Source: JBOFWL01 sp051653605
GTDB taxonomy: Bacteria > Spirochaetota > Brevinematia > Brevinematales > Brevinemataceae
Direction: 5' to 3'
Length of the DNA: 23,256 nt
Assembly (NCBI GenBank): GCA_051653605.1
Contig: JBOFWL010000041.1
Location: 1 to 23,256 of the forward strand
In this document: positions 1-7,980 of the stretch, piece by piece
How the letters are laid out: each line of letters starts with the position of its first letter
Position numbering within the stretch: the stretch's first letter is position 1
Translations under genes and position numbers: made by a program
The notes under the pieces: generated by a model
What the model saw: only the letters and a program-made list of their open reading frames with translations
What the model was told of the DNA's origin: nothing
Databases searched by the model: none

Positions 1-2189
1 ATCAATATGTAACGAATGCAGCGACAGCGCTTAATTATCGAACCTTGACGAATAGGGTGGCGGTGCCGGTTACTACAACGAACTTGGTAATTCGAGAAGC
101 AACGATCACGAACGCAGTGGGAGAAATCTCATTGAGATCACTCACAAATGCGGTGTTATCGACACGAACAAACTATGTGACGAACGTGGTGGATCAATAT
201 ATAACGAATGCAGCGACGGCGCTCAATTACCGAACCTTGACGAATACCGTGGCTGTTCCGGTTACTACAACTAATTTGGTAATTCGAGAAGCAACGATCA
301 CGAACGCAGTGGGAGAAATCTCCTTGAGATCGCTCACAAATGCGGTATTGTCGACACGAACAAACTATGTGACGAACGTGGTAGATCAATATATAACGAA
401 TGCAGCGACAGCGCTTAATTACCGAACCTTGACGAATACAGTAGCGGTGCCAGTTACTACAACTAATTTGGTAATTCGAGAAGCAACGATCACGAACGCA
501 GTGGGAGAAATCTCCTTGAGATCGCTCACGAACGCAGTATTGTCGACACGAACAAACTATGTGACTAATGTAGTGGATCAATATGTAACAAATGCAGCGA
601 CAGCGCTTAATTACCGAGTATTAACTAATCTTGTGCCTTATGCTGTTGTGGTAACTAATACTATTGTTCGCGAGCTTACGTTCACCAATCAAATGGGAGA
701 ACTTGCTATTCGAACAATTACAAATAACACGTTGTCAACTAGAACTAACTTTATCACGAATGTTATTAATCAGTTGATCACAAATACATCTTTAGAATTA
801 AGCCTTAGAACGGTTCAGAGTACAAATATTATTCCTGTTTTTGTGACGAATTTTTCGGAGAATGTTAGAGAAGTTACGCTAACGAATGCTGTTGGAGCTA
901 TACTCAATCGACAGATTACAAACCAAGTGCCTGTTGAATATACAAACTATATTACTAATATTACAGCTTCAATTATTACTAATGCTAGCCCAGCGCTCTT
1001 TGGGCGAATGGTTACGAATTTGGTGCCTATTTATGTGACAAACTTCACAACCAACATCTCGGATGAAATTGTTACGAATGCATTGAATCAGATTGTTATC
1101 CGTAAGCAAACTAACTATGCACCTTACTTCCGAACGAATTATTTTACAAATATTATTGAAGCACAGGTGACAAATGCGCTGATTACTCAAAGAATACCTA
1201 GAAATGTTACGAATATGATACCTGTTTATGTGACTAACCGAGCTACAAATATAGTTGATATTCCGATTACAAATACGCTTAATAATATTACGATGAGTAA
1301 TATAGTTGTTTTCACTACGAATGCGGTTACAAATCTGGTTACAAATATTCAAGATAGAGTAGTTTATAATGCTGCAGGCGAACCTTATATAATAAATATT
1401 ACGAATCAAGTAACGAATGTGTATACTAACTTTGCAACTAATGTAGTTACAGCAGTGGTTACGAATACTGTTAATGATGTTCGAGTTACTCAAATGACAA
1501 ATATTGTAAATGTTCCTACATTGTCCTACACAAACGCTCGAATTCGAGACTTCGTTGCAACAAACGTTATGGATATTGTATCAACGAACTTTATTGATCA
1601 AATTGTTACTAATATTGCAGACCCAAATAGAGTTTCTGTATCTACGAATGTCTTTATCACGGTAAATCCTTCAACGGGAATTCCTTTAACTAATTTAACA
1701 ATCTCGAGTAACGTGATAAGCTCTATCGAGCCAGTGCCTATTGCCCTAAACGATAACCGTATTCAAACAGATCCTCCTCAAATGTTCCCACTTGAAGAAC
1801 CCTTCTTCGAGCCAGCAATAGAGGCGGCGCCTCAAATGATCGCAATGCAAAATGCCCAGCTTATGCGCCTACAACAGCGTGCGGCGGCTGTTGCCGAAAA
1901 AGCTTCTTCTATGGCTGGAGGATACCAGTATACAGAAACAAGAGGCTATGTGGTTAGAGTAACGCAAGCAAGTGATTTGGTGATTGCTAATATTCTTGTT
2001 AAGGAAATCGCTAAGGTAAATCCTAAAATTCCTGTTGGAATCTATTATCGAGATGAGGTTTACTACCTCGAGGTAAGAGGAATACGTAATTATGATGAAG
2101 CTCAGGAAATCTCATTAGAACTTTATCGAATGGGATACACTGAAACACAAATTTTTGAACGCTACGAATTAACGCAATATACAGGATAG
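1..2189 (+). CDS. Giant Thr-Asn repeat protein with C-terminal SPOR-like domain (5' end outside window)
   Basis: The reading frame is open from the first base and the repeat pattern continues to the window edge, so the gene is cut at its 5' end; the TTG near base 45 lies inside a repeat and is not a start. More than 60 TN dipeptides are spread over about 560 residues. The visible part holds a partial repeat, three almost identical 64-residue repeats, then at least four diverged ones, then a Pro/Glu/Met/Gln-rich linker (about 1740-1920). The last 85 residues (about 1930-2189) read YVVRVTQASD, then a helix, PVGIYYRDEVYYLEVRGI, and a helix with EAQEISLELYRMGY. That beta-alpha-beta-beta-alpha-type order resembles SPOR peptidoglycan-binding domains, a judgement made by eye. 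A surface or periplasmic beta-solenoid anchored to the wall is plausible. No family name is recognised. mutS starts 3 bp after its stop. Confidence 0.85.
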   Translation, partial: QYVTNAATALNYRTLTNRVAVPVTTTNLVIREATITNAVGEISLRSLTNAVLSTRTNYVTNVVDQYITNAATALNYRTLTNTVAVPVTTTNLVIREATITNAVGEISLRSLTNAVLSTRTNYVTNVVDQYITNAATALNYRTLTNTVAVPVTTTNLVIREATITNAVGEISLRSLTNAVLSTRTNYVTNVVDQYVTNAATALNYRVLTNLVPYAVVVTNTIVRELTFTNQMGELAIRTITNNTLSTRTNFITNVINQLITNTSLELSLRTVQSTNIIPVFVTNFSENVREVTLTNAVGAILNRQITNQVPVEYTNYITNITASIITNASPALFGRMVTNLVPIYVTNFTTNISDEIVTNALNQIVIRKQTNYAPYFRTNYFTNIIEAQVTNALITQRIPRNVTNMIPVYVTNRATNIVDIPITNTLNNITMSNIVVFTTNAVTNLVTNIQDRVVYNAAGEPYIINITNQVTNVYTNFATNVVTAVVTNTVNDVRVTQMTNIVNVPTLSYTNARIRDFVATNVMDIVSTNFIDQIVTNIADPNRVSVSTNVFITVNPSTGIPLTNLTISSNVISSIEPVPIALNDNRIQTDPPQMFPLEEPFFEPAIEAAPQMIAMQNAQLMRLQQRAAAVAEKASSMAGGYQYTETRGYVVRVTQASDLVIANILVKEIAKVNPKIPVGIYYRDEVYYLEVRGIRNYDEAQEISLELYRMGYTETQIFERYELTQYTG
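54..629 (+). repeat. Three tandem 192-bp coding repeats (near-identical)
   Basis: Units lie at 54-245, 246-437 and 438-629, with the end of another copy at 1-53. Each encodes 64 residues, containing VAVPVTTTNLVIREATITN, a central AVLSTRTNYVTNVVDQY and ending in NYRTLTN or NYRVLTN. Units 1 and 2 differ at one residue; units 2 and 3 at two. Nearly all other base differences are silent. The array clearly continues upstream of the window. Confidence 0.95.
630..1406 (+). repeat. Diverged copies of the 64-residue repeat
   Basis: Four further units can be aligned by their TN positions: 630-827 (66 residues), 828-1019 (64), 1020-1214 (65) and 1215-1406 (64). Sequence identity to the first three is low apart from the Asn positions, the VP or IPV near the unit start and the RTN-x2-TN core. 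After 1406 the TN pattern continues to about 1720 with looser spacing. Confidence 0.8.
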
Positions 2190-2192
2190 GGT

Positions 2193-4730
2193 ATGACCCC
2201 TTTAGAAGAACAATATCTTTCGATTAAAAATAATCACCAAGACAAGATTTTGCTGTTTCGTCTTGGTGATTTCTATGAAATTTTTGACACAGATGCTGAA
2301 AAGGCGGCACCTGTGCTTAACATTGCGCTTACCCAACGTAATGGCAAGCCAATGTGTGGGTTTCCTCATCATGCTTTTGAACAACATGCTTATAAACTTG
2401 TAGAATTTGGCTACCAAATTGCTATTTGTGAGCAAATGGAAGACCCTTCTGCATCGAAAGGAATTGTTCGACGAGAGGTTGTGTCTATTCTTACCAAGGG
2501 GACGTGGTCGGAGAACCCCTTGCTCGACCGTACTATTAATACTTTCCTCTGTTCTTTTTATTTTGAGTCGGGATGGATTTCCCTAGTAATGATCGATCTA
2601 GGAACGGGAGAAGTTATTATCCGCTCTCATGATCAAAATCCTATTGAGTTTCTTCGAGATGAGTTAGCGCGATATCTTCCTGTGGAGATATTGGCTCCAG
2701 AAAACTTCTTTGATGAATATCCTATTTTAGAAGAAATAAAATCTCGGCAACCAGCAGTGAGGTTATTGCAAAATTCCTGCTATGCGGAGTCCAACCTTTT
2801 AGATACCTACCTTTCTAGGTATCAGGGAAAAGTTTCTTCAACTGAAAAAAAAGCGTTACAGGGGTTGTTTTTCTATCTTCAAGAAAATCATATTCCAGAC
2901 CTTCAAATATCTAGATTGCTTCCACCCAAAGAGACGAAGCACTCTGATGTTCTTCAATTAAGTGGAAATACACTTGCCCATTTGGAGCTACTCTATAATA
3001 CTAATGACCTTACCCCGAAAGGTTCGTTGTTTTCGGTAATTAATCGAACTAAAACACCGGGGGGAAGCCGATTATTAAGGCGATTACTGGCATCACCTTC
3101 GTGCAATCTTAAAGAAGTTCATGCAATGCAAAATCGAACTAGCTATTTCCTTTCATTGGAAGAAAATAGAGTATTAGAAACTCTTAAGGGGATGGGCGAT
3201 CTCGAAAGGCTATCGGCACGTTTGGCATCGGGAAAAATTCTTCCTAGAGAATGTCTCTCTCTTGCAGATAGTGTGCGGCGCACACAGAAACTAAAAGAAT
3301 TTTTAAATTCTTCAGAGGCATTTCTTTCTTATACAGCGATGATTCAACCCTGCGATGATATTATAGATGAAATTGAAAATACGATAAATCTTGAAACGAC
3401 AAATCAATTTGATGGTGCAGTAATTAAAAAAGGTGTTTCGGCAGAGTTAGATGCCCTTAAAGATACCGCAGAAAATGGGAAAAATATCTTAATTTCGTTG
3501 CAAGCCGAAGAACGACTTAATACAGGGATTTCAACGCTAAAGATAGCGTATAACAAGATTTACGGATATTATATAGAAGTTGGTAAGGGCTCGTTATCAA
3601 AGGTTCCGCAACATTATGTGAGAAAACAAAGCTTGGTTAATTCCGAACGATTTACAATACCAGCGCTGGATAATTTTGAAAAAACAGTACTTGGAGCTGA
3701 GAGAGCAGCCATTGGCTTAGAACGAGAAATTTATGAGTCTCTGGTGCAACGTTTGGCTAATGTACATAGTCGATTAATTCCTCTTGCAACTTTTGCTTGC
3801 GAAGTGGATGTTCGCTTTGGGCTGGCAAAATATGCTAGGGAAAGTCGTTGTGTTATGCCAAAGGTGACGAATAATTTTTCTTGGATAATTGAGGAGGGGC
3901 GGCACCCTGTTGTCGAATCTCTCTTAAAAAAAGAGCAATTTGTTGCAAATAATACCACCATGAATGATAAACAAAGAATTATCATTCTAACAGGCCCAAA
4001 TATGGCTGGAAAATCTACTTATTTAAGGCAAAACGCCCTATTTGCCATTATGGCTCAAATTGGCGGGCCTATCTCTGCAAAGTCTGCAGAAATGGGTATT
4101 GTCGATCAGATTTTCACTCGTATTGGGGCGGGGGATGATCTTTCCTCAGGGCGATCCACATTTTATATGGAGATGGAAGAAGCCGCTCATATTTTGGCTC
4201 AAACAACTCCTCGAAGTTTAATTATCATGGACGAACTAGGTAGAGGTACCTCAACTTCTGATGGTCTATCAATTGCGTGGGCGGTGATTGAGTTTTTGCT
4301 TTTTCACCCAGATAAAAAAGCCAAGGTTTTATTCTCTACCCACTACCATGAGCTAACATCATTGGGGCGCTTTGATGGAATATCAAACTTTTGTATGGCT
4401 GTTAAAGAAAATTTGGGAAAACCAGTGTTTTTACGACGAGTAATCGAAGGAAAAGCCGAAAAAAGTTATGGGATACATGTGGCGGAAATGGCAGGCATTG
4501 ACCAAGGCGTAGTGAAACGTGCGGCATCAATACTCGATGGTATTGAAAAAGGGACGTTTTTTAAATTAAAACGCGTACAAGAAGAAGTTTTACCGCTTTT
4601 TCCCACTGCAGACCCAAAAGACTCATGTAAAGATGAGATTTATCAACGATTAAAAGAAATTAATCCAGAACAACTTACTCCTTTAGATGCTCTTCGGATT
4701 TTATTCGATCTTAAGGATATTCAAAAATGA
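2193..4730 (+). CDS. mutS: DNA mismatch repair protein MutS
   Basis: 845 residues, close to the usual length of about 850. The N-terminal mismatch-recognition domain has GDFYEIF, with the Phe-x-Glu pair (F27, E29) that intercalates at the mispair. The connector, lever and clamp domains follow. The C-terminal ABC-type ATPase has Walker A GPNMAGKST (from residue 601, K607), Walker B LIIMDELGRGTST (D680, E681) and FSTHYHEL. The tail QLTPLDALRILFDLK is the family's C-terminal motif. MutS scans newly replicated DNA in the cytoplasm and starts repair with MutL, which is not in this window. The ATG follows GGATAGGG and lies 3 bp after the repeat-protein stop. Its TGA overlaps the next ATG (ATGA), so all three genes are probably co-transcribed. 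Confidence 0.98.
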   Translation: MTPLEEQYLSIKNNHQDKILLFRLGDFYEIFDTDAEKAAPVLNIALTQRNGKPMCGFPHHAFEQHAYKLVEFGYQIAICEQMEDPSASKGIVRREVVSILTKGTWSENPLLDRTINTFLCSFYFESGWISLVMIDLGTGEVIIRSHDQNPIEFLRDELARYLPVEILAPENFFDEYPILEEIKSRQPAVRLLQNSCYAESNLLDTYLSRYQGKVSSTEKKALQGLFFYLQENHIPDLQISRLLPPKETKHSDVLQLSGNTLAHLELLYNTNDLTPKGSLFSVINRTKTPGGSRLLRRLLASPSCNLKEVHAMQNRTSYFLSLEENRVLETLKGMGDLERLSARLASGKILPRECLSLADSVRRTQKLKEFLNSSEAFLSYTAMIQPCDDIIDEIENTINLETTNQFDGAVIKKGVSAELDALKDTAENGKNILISLQAEERLNTGISTLKIAYNKIYGYYIEVGKGSLSKVPQHYVRKQSLVNSERFTIPALDNFEKTVLGAERAAIGLEREIYESLVQRLANVHSRLIPLATFACEVDVRFGLAKYARESRCVMPKVTNNFSWIIEEGRHPVVESLLKKEQFVANNTTMNDKQRIIILTGPNMAGKSTYLRQNALFAIMAQIGGPISAKSAEMGIVDQIFTRIGAGDDLSSGRSTFYMEMEEAAHILAQTTPRSLIIMDELGRGTSTSDGLSIAWAVIEFLLFHPDKKAKVLFSTHYHELTSLGRFDGISNFCMAVKENLGKPVFLRRVIEGKAEKSYGIHVAEMAGIDQGVVKRAASILDGIEKGTFFKLKRVQEEVLPLFPTADPKDSCKDEIYQRLKEINPEQLTPLDALRILFDLKDIQK

Positions 4731-5413
4731 AGTATACGGTTCTCTTATATGGATTTCATAGACTCTCACCCAGAGATATTGAAACTAGTGCCGCCTACAC
4801 AGAGTGTCGCCTCTATATGACATCGGTTAGTGATACTCTTTTTAGCCTCGGACATTATCATGCATGTATGATTTATGCAGATATTGATAATGCACAGGAA
4901 TTAATAGCGCGATTTAAAATCCATTCGCCAAATATTCCTCTTATCATTTTTACTGATAAACACCAACCTTCGCTTCTGGAGCAACACGAACTAGTGTGGT
5001 ATGCCGATAGTAGCGACCGCACGATATTTATTTATTCTCTAAGAACTTTATGGCGTTTTTTAGAGGGGATTCTTAATGCAAAAACGGGATCCTTGGAAAA
5101 TGGAGGATACTCTTTGGCTGGAGGGGTGTTTCTTCCTTTAGAATTGTGCTATGTTAAGTCTGGCAAAAAACATGAGTTAACATATACTCAAAATGAAATG
5201 CTGAAATTGCTGATCCAATATCGAGGACAGACGGTTTCTCGTATAACAATAATGGATACCGTTTGGAAAAAAGATAAATTTGTAAGTGATAGAGTGATAG
5301 ACACAAATATTGTTCGATTAAGAAAATTACTTGGGGCGCAGGGACGAAGAGAAAGCTTAATTCAAACTTGTCATGGGCAAGGATACCGCCTTTTAGAAGA
5401 ACAGAGATTATAA
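4727..5413 (+). CDS. Atypical OmpR-type response regulator (degenerate receiver plus winged helix)
   Basis: 228 residues. Residues 1-115 have the hydrophobic strand pattern of a receiver (TVLLYG, ACMIYAD, PLIIFTD). D52 sits where the phosphoacceptor would be and T76 matches the switch Thr. The acidic pair that binds Mg after strand 1 is replaced by Tyr-Gly (residues 8-9), and no Lys aligns with the conserved one, so normal phosphorylation is unlikely. Residues about 148-228 form a winged-helix DNA-binding domain of the OmpR/PhoB class: LTYTQNEMLKLLIQYRGQ, then VIDTNIVRLRKLLG, then the wing HGQGYRLL. It is probably a phosphorylation-independent regulator, as known for other receivers lacking the acidic pocket. 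No histidine kinase lies nearby. The start overlaps the mutS stop by 4 bp; the 3' end overlaps the convergent gene by 6 bp. Confidence 0.88.
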   Translation: MKYTVLLYGFHRLSPRDIETSAAYTECRLYMTSVSDTLFSLGHYHACMIYADIDNAQELIARFKIHSPNIPLIIFTDKHQPSLLEQHELVWYADSSDRTIFIYSLRTLWRFLEGILNAKTGSLENGGYSLAGGVFLPLELCYVKSGKKHELTYTQNEMLKLLIQYRGQTVSRITIMDTVWKKDKFVSDRVIDTNIVRLRKLLGAQGRRESLIQTCHGQGYRLLEEQRL

Positions 5414-6205
5414 CACCAAATCTAAGGCTTTTTTGAGATGTTTCAGATCATTTTCAGAGTGAGATGGAGAAAAAAAGAGCATATCGCTTTCAATATATAT
5501 TCCTTGTTCAAGAAATATTGAGGGATCAATATTTTTTTTCAAGCGGGCCCAGCCTGAGTGCATCTCAAGTAATGGATGAGAGAAAGATAAAAACTCTTGG
5601 GGAGAAAATTTCGCCCCTTCAACTATGATAAGAGCTTCTTCAAAACCTAATCGTGATGACAAGGGCATATTCTCTCCAATAAGAAGAGAGCATGATTTTC
5701 CTCCAAAAGGGGAAGAATGAAGTAAATTCCACTTATCGAATGCAGATGCTTGGCGATAATAAAAACGACTATGCACGGCAAGCGAGGTAGGCGTTGGAGC
5801 AGATTCCAATGCAGGTTCGTATAGCATCCACTCAGCTTGAGGTTTAACGCTAATGATACCGTTTAATGGTTCAAGAAGCTGTTCAAGATATTTGTTGGTA
5901 AAACCAATAGATGATATTCTATGATGCTTGATAAAGGCGCAGAGAGCTTCCAGAATGGTATTATGACAGCTTACAGGTAGAGCTGTTTTCTTTTGCCAAA
6001 TATTTTTTGCCTTCTCAGCAAAACGAACCTCATGGCCAGCATTACTAAGGCCTGACGATATTGCATTTTTGGCGTATTTAGTTAGAGAGGCATGCCCATG
6101 ACCAAGCCATATCTCACCATGTTGCAATGAAAAATCCCGATATTTATTTCCTTTTGTATCATAGAGATAAACACCTTTAGATTTTTTTATAATAAGAGAA
6201 GACAT
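5408..6205 (-). CDS. Glutamate-1-semialdehyde aminotransferase-like pseudoenzyme (class III PLP fold, shrunken)
   Basis: 265 residues against about 425 for HemL. The N-terminus GVYLYDTKGNKYRDF, then WLGHGHASL and SSGLSNAGHEVRFAEKA, tracks the start of GSA aminotransferases. The C-terminus FLEQGIYIESDMLFFSPSHS plus NDLKHLKKALDLV tracks their end. Between them the PLP-phosphate motif NSGTEA is replaced (VSCHNTILEA, from residue 78), the Asp that contacts the pyridine nitrogen is not evident, and the Schiff-base segment GKIIGGGMP aligns with SLLIGENMP (residues 173-181), putting Leu174 at the lysine position. The frame is intact, with no frameshift, so this looks like a retained non-catalytic protein rather than a decaying gene. 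ATG at 6203-6205 is preceded by AAGGA at 6212-6216. It lies downstream of rny, separated by a terminator hairpin. Function unknown. Confidence 0.8.
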   Translation of the reverse strand: MSSLIIKKSKGVYLYDTKGNKYRDFSLQHGEIWLGHGHASLTKYAKNAISSGLSNAGHEVRFAEKAKNIWQKKTALPVSCHNTILEALCAFIKHHRISSIGFTNKYLEQLLEPLNGIISVKPQAEWMLYEPALESAPTPTSLAVHSRFYYRQASAFDKWNLLHSSPFGGKSCSLLIGENMPLSSRLGFEEALIIVEGAKFSPQEFLSFSHPLLEMHSGWARLKKNIDPSIFLEQGIYIESDMLFFSPSHSENDLKHLKKALDLVL

Positions 6206-6217
6206 AATGTTTTCCTT

Positions 6218-6247
6218 AAAAAACGCTCTCCTAATGGAGAGCGTTTT
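6218..6247 (-). terminator. Hairpin terminator between rny and the HemL-like gene
   Basis: Stem CGCTCTCC (6224-6231) pairs with GGAGAGCG (6236-6243) around a TAAT loop and is extended by A/T pairs. On the minus strand it is followed by six T residues (complement of 6218-6223), which run straight into the ribosome-binding site of the next gene. Confidence 0.85.
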
Positions 6248-6253
6248 ATTTAT

Positions 6254-7798
6254 TTATCTAGCATATTCTGTAACCCGCATTTCACGGATTAGAGTAACCT
6301 TAATTTGACCTGGATACTGCATATTATCTTCGATTTTCTTTGCAATATCTCGAGCAATTACATAGGCTTTGTCGTCCGGCACTTTATCTGCCGTCACAAA
6401 GACTCTGACTTCCCTACCTGCCTGAATAGCATAGGCTTTTTCAACCCCATCGAAGGCGGTAGCGATATCTTCTAACTGCTGTAATCTTTTGATATAATCG
6501 TCAAAGCTTTCTCGGCGAGCCCCTGGGCGCGCTGCTGATATAGCATCACAAAGCATAACAAGAGATCCCTCAACAAAGCGGCATTCTTCTTCTCCATGGT
6601 GACATGCTATAGCGTTAACAATTCGCTCTGGCAGCCCAAACTTTCTTACAACCTCAGCACCGAGGAGCGCGTGACCGCCTTCTCCTGTAGCTTTAATTGT
6701 CTTTCCAATATCATGAAGCAAACAGGCAATTTTAGCGCTTTCAACATCAATTTTAAGCTCTCCGGCGAGCATTCCTGCAATATTTGCCACCTCAACAGAG
6801 TGCTTAAATACGTTTTGACCATAGCTAGTACGGTATTTTAAGCGGCCGATATAAGGATATAGCCCTCTGGGAAGGTTAACTTTGAGTTCTTGACAAGCAA
6901 GTTTTCCCGATTCAACGATATCAAGATTGACATCATTTTGAACTTTTGCAATAACTTCCTCAATACGAGTAGGGTGGATACGGCCATCTTGCACAAGTTT
7001 TTCAAGAGCAATACGGGCGATTTCTCGTCGGTAAGGGTCGAAAGATGAGATGACAACTACCTCTGGGGTATCGTCAATGATTAAATCAACACCAGCGATG
7101 CTTTCAAAAGAGCGAATATTTCGACCTTCACGGCCAATAATTCGACCTTTCATGTCATCACTAGGTAATGACACGGTAGTAATAAACTTCTCTGTTGAAA
7201 TTTCAACAGCGTTTCGCTCTAAGCTGGTAACCAAGATGGCTCTAGCTCTTTGCTCGGCTTCTTCTCGAACCTCTTCTTCGATACGTTGAATCATTGGAAC
7301 AGCTTCCGCTTTAGCATCTTCTGTTATTTGTTCGATTAGGGACGCTTTAGCCTCGGCAGCTGTAAGCCCAGCCACCTTTTCTAGTGCTCGAAGTTGCTCT
7401 TCGTGAGCATCTTTCAAACTTTTTTCAATCTTATTTAGATCATCTTCTCGTTCAGCAAGAGCTTTATCGCGCTTTTCAACAGCCTCTTGTTTTCTATCTA
7501 TGGCATCTTCTTTTTGAACAAGTCTTCGCTGCATCTGCTGAAGTTCGTTACTTCGTTCACGATATTCGCGATCGAATTGTCTTCGTTCTTCAAAAATTTT
7601 GTCTTTAGCCTCAAGAAGTTTTTCTTTCTTAAGGGCGTCTGCGGCTTTTTCCGCTTCCTCAACAATAGTTTTTGCTCGACTTTCTGATGATTTTACAGAT
7701 CGACGCGCAACAGTTGTTCGCAGATAGTATCCTATAACAAGACCTATCAATACAGCAACAAGCATCAAAAAAAGATATCCGGCAGAAAATAATGACAT
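6254..7798 (-). CDS. rny: Ribonuclease Y
   Basis: 514 residues, the usual length. An N-terminal membrane anchor (residues about 5-26, LFLMLVAVLIGLVIGYY) is followed by a long charged coiled coil (about 40-190), a KH RNA-binding domain (GRIIGREGRNIRSFE) and an HD phosphohydrolase domain with LLHDIGK (H362, D363) and CHHGEEE. RNase Y is the membrane-bound endoribonuclease that starts mRNA decay in bacteria lacking RNase E, including Firmicutes and spirochaetes. ATG at 7796-7798 follows CGGAGT at a good distance. A perfect-consensus promoter lies upstream, and the leader contains a 10-bp hairpin. The gene is divergent from the threonine-synthase-like gene. Confidence 0.98.
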   Translation of the reverse strand: MSLFSAGYLFLMLVAVLIGLVIGYYLRTTVARRSVKSSESRAKTIVEEAEKAADALKKEKLLEAKDKIFEERRQFDREYRERSNELQQMQRRLVQKEDAIDRKQEAVEKRDKALAEREDDLNKIEKSLKDAHEEQLRALEKVAGLTAAEAKASLIEQITEDAKAEAVPMIQRIEEEVREEAEQRARAILVTSLERNAVEISTEKFITTVSLPSDDMKGRIIGREGRNIRSFESIAGVDLIIDDTPEVVVISSFDPYRREIARIALEKLVQDGRIHPTRIEEVIAKVQNDVNLDIVESGKLACQELKVNLPRGLYPYIGRLKYRTSYGQNVFKHSVEVANIAGMLAGELKIDVESAKIACLLHDIGKTIKATGEGGHALLGAEVVRKFGLPERIVNAIACHHGEEECRFVEGSLVMLCDAISAARPGARRESFDDYIKRLQQLEDIATAFDGVEKAYAIQAGREVRVFVTADKVPDDKAYVIARDIAKKIEDNMQYPGQIKVTLIREMRVTEYAR

Positions 7799-7835
7799 AT
7801 CAGTACTCCGTATATCTTAAAATTTAACTTAAAAC

Positions 7836-7863
7836 CTTTGAATTTTACCCATTAAATTCAAAG
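7836..7863 (-). promoter_or_regulatory. Stem-loop in the rny 5' leader
   Basis: CTTTGAATTT (7836-7845) and AAATTCAAAG (7854-7863) form a perfect 10-bp stem with an 8-nt loop. It lies about 10 nt inside the predicted transcript start (near 7873), well upstream of the ribosome-binding site. There is no U-tract, so it is not a terminator. Possible mRNA-stability or autoregulatory element. Confidence 0.6.
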
Positions 7864-7879
7864 AGTTAACAAGTGTAAT

Positions 7880-7908
7880 ATTATATATGATTCATTTTGT
7901 AATGTCAA
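7880..7908 (-). promoter_or_regulatory. rny promoter, full consensus
   Basis: On the minus strand: TTGACA (7903-7908), 17-bp spacer, TATAAT (7880-7885). Both hexamers are perfect, predicting strong constitutive transcription starting near 7873. Confidence 0.85.
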
Positions 7909-7928
7909 TAAAAAAGGCTTGAAAGAGC

Positions 7929-7957
7929 TTGATTTTTCCGCATATTTATTTCATAAT
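7929..7957 (+). promoter_or_regulatory. Promoter of the threonine-synthase-like gene
   Basis: TTGATT (7929-7934), 17-bp spacer, CATAAT (7952-7957). The predicted start near 7964 leaves a leader of about 16 nt containing AGGAGG (7971-7976). Its -35 lies 20 bp from the -35 of the divergent rny promoter. Confidence 0.75.
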
Positions 7958-7980
7958 ATGCACACAATTTAGGAGGTTTC

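Noticed and set aside
1..629. Direct repeats that might be a CRISPR array or noncoding satellite
   Set aside because: The period is 192 bp, there are no short repeat/spacer units, and the frame is open throughout with silent-site divergence; it is a protein repeat.
156..1493. Minus-strand open frames opposite the TN repeats (Cys/Arg/Ser/Ile-rich)
   Set aside because: They are shadows of a repetitive coding sequence, with no ribosome-binding site or plausible protein composition.
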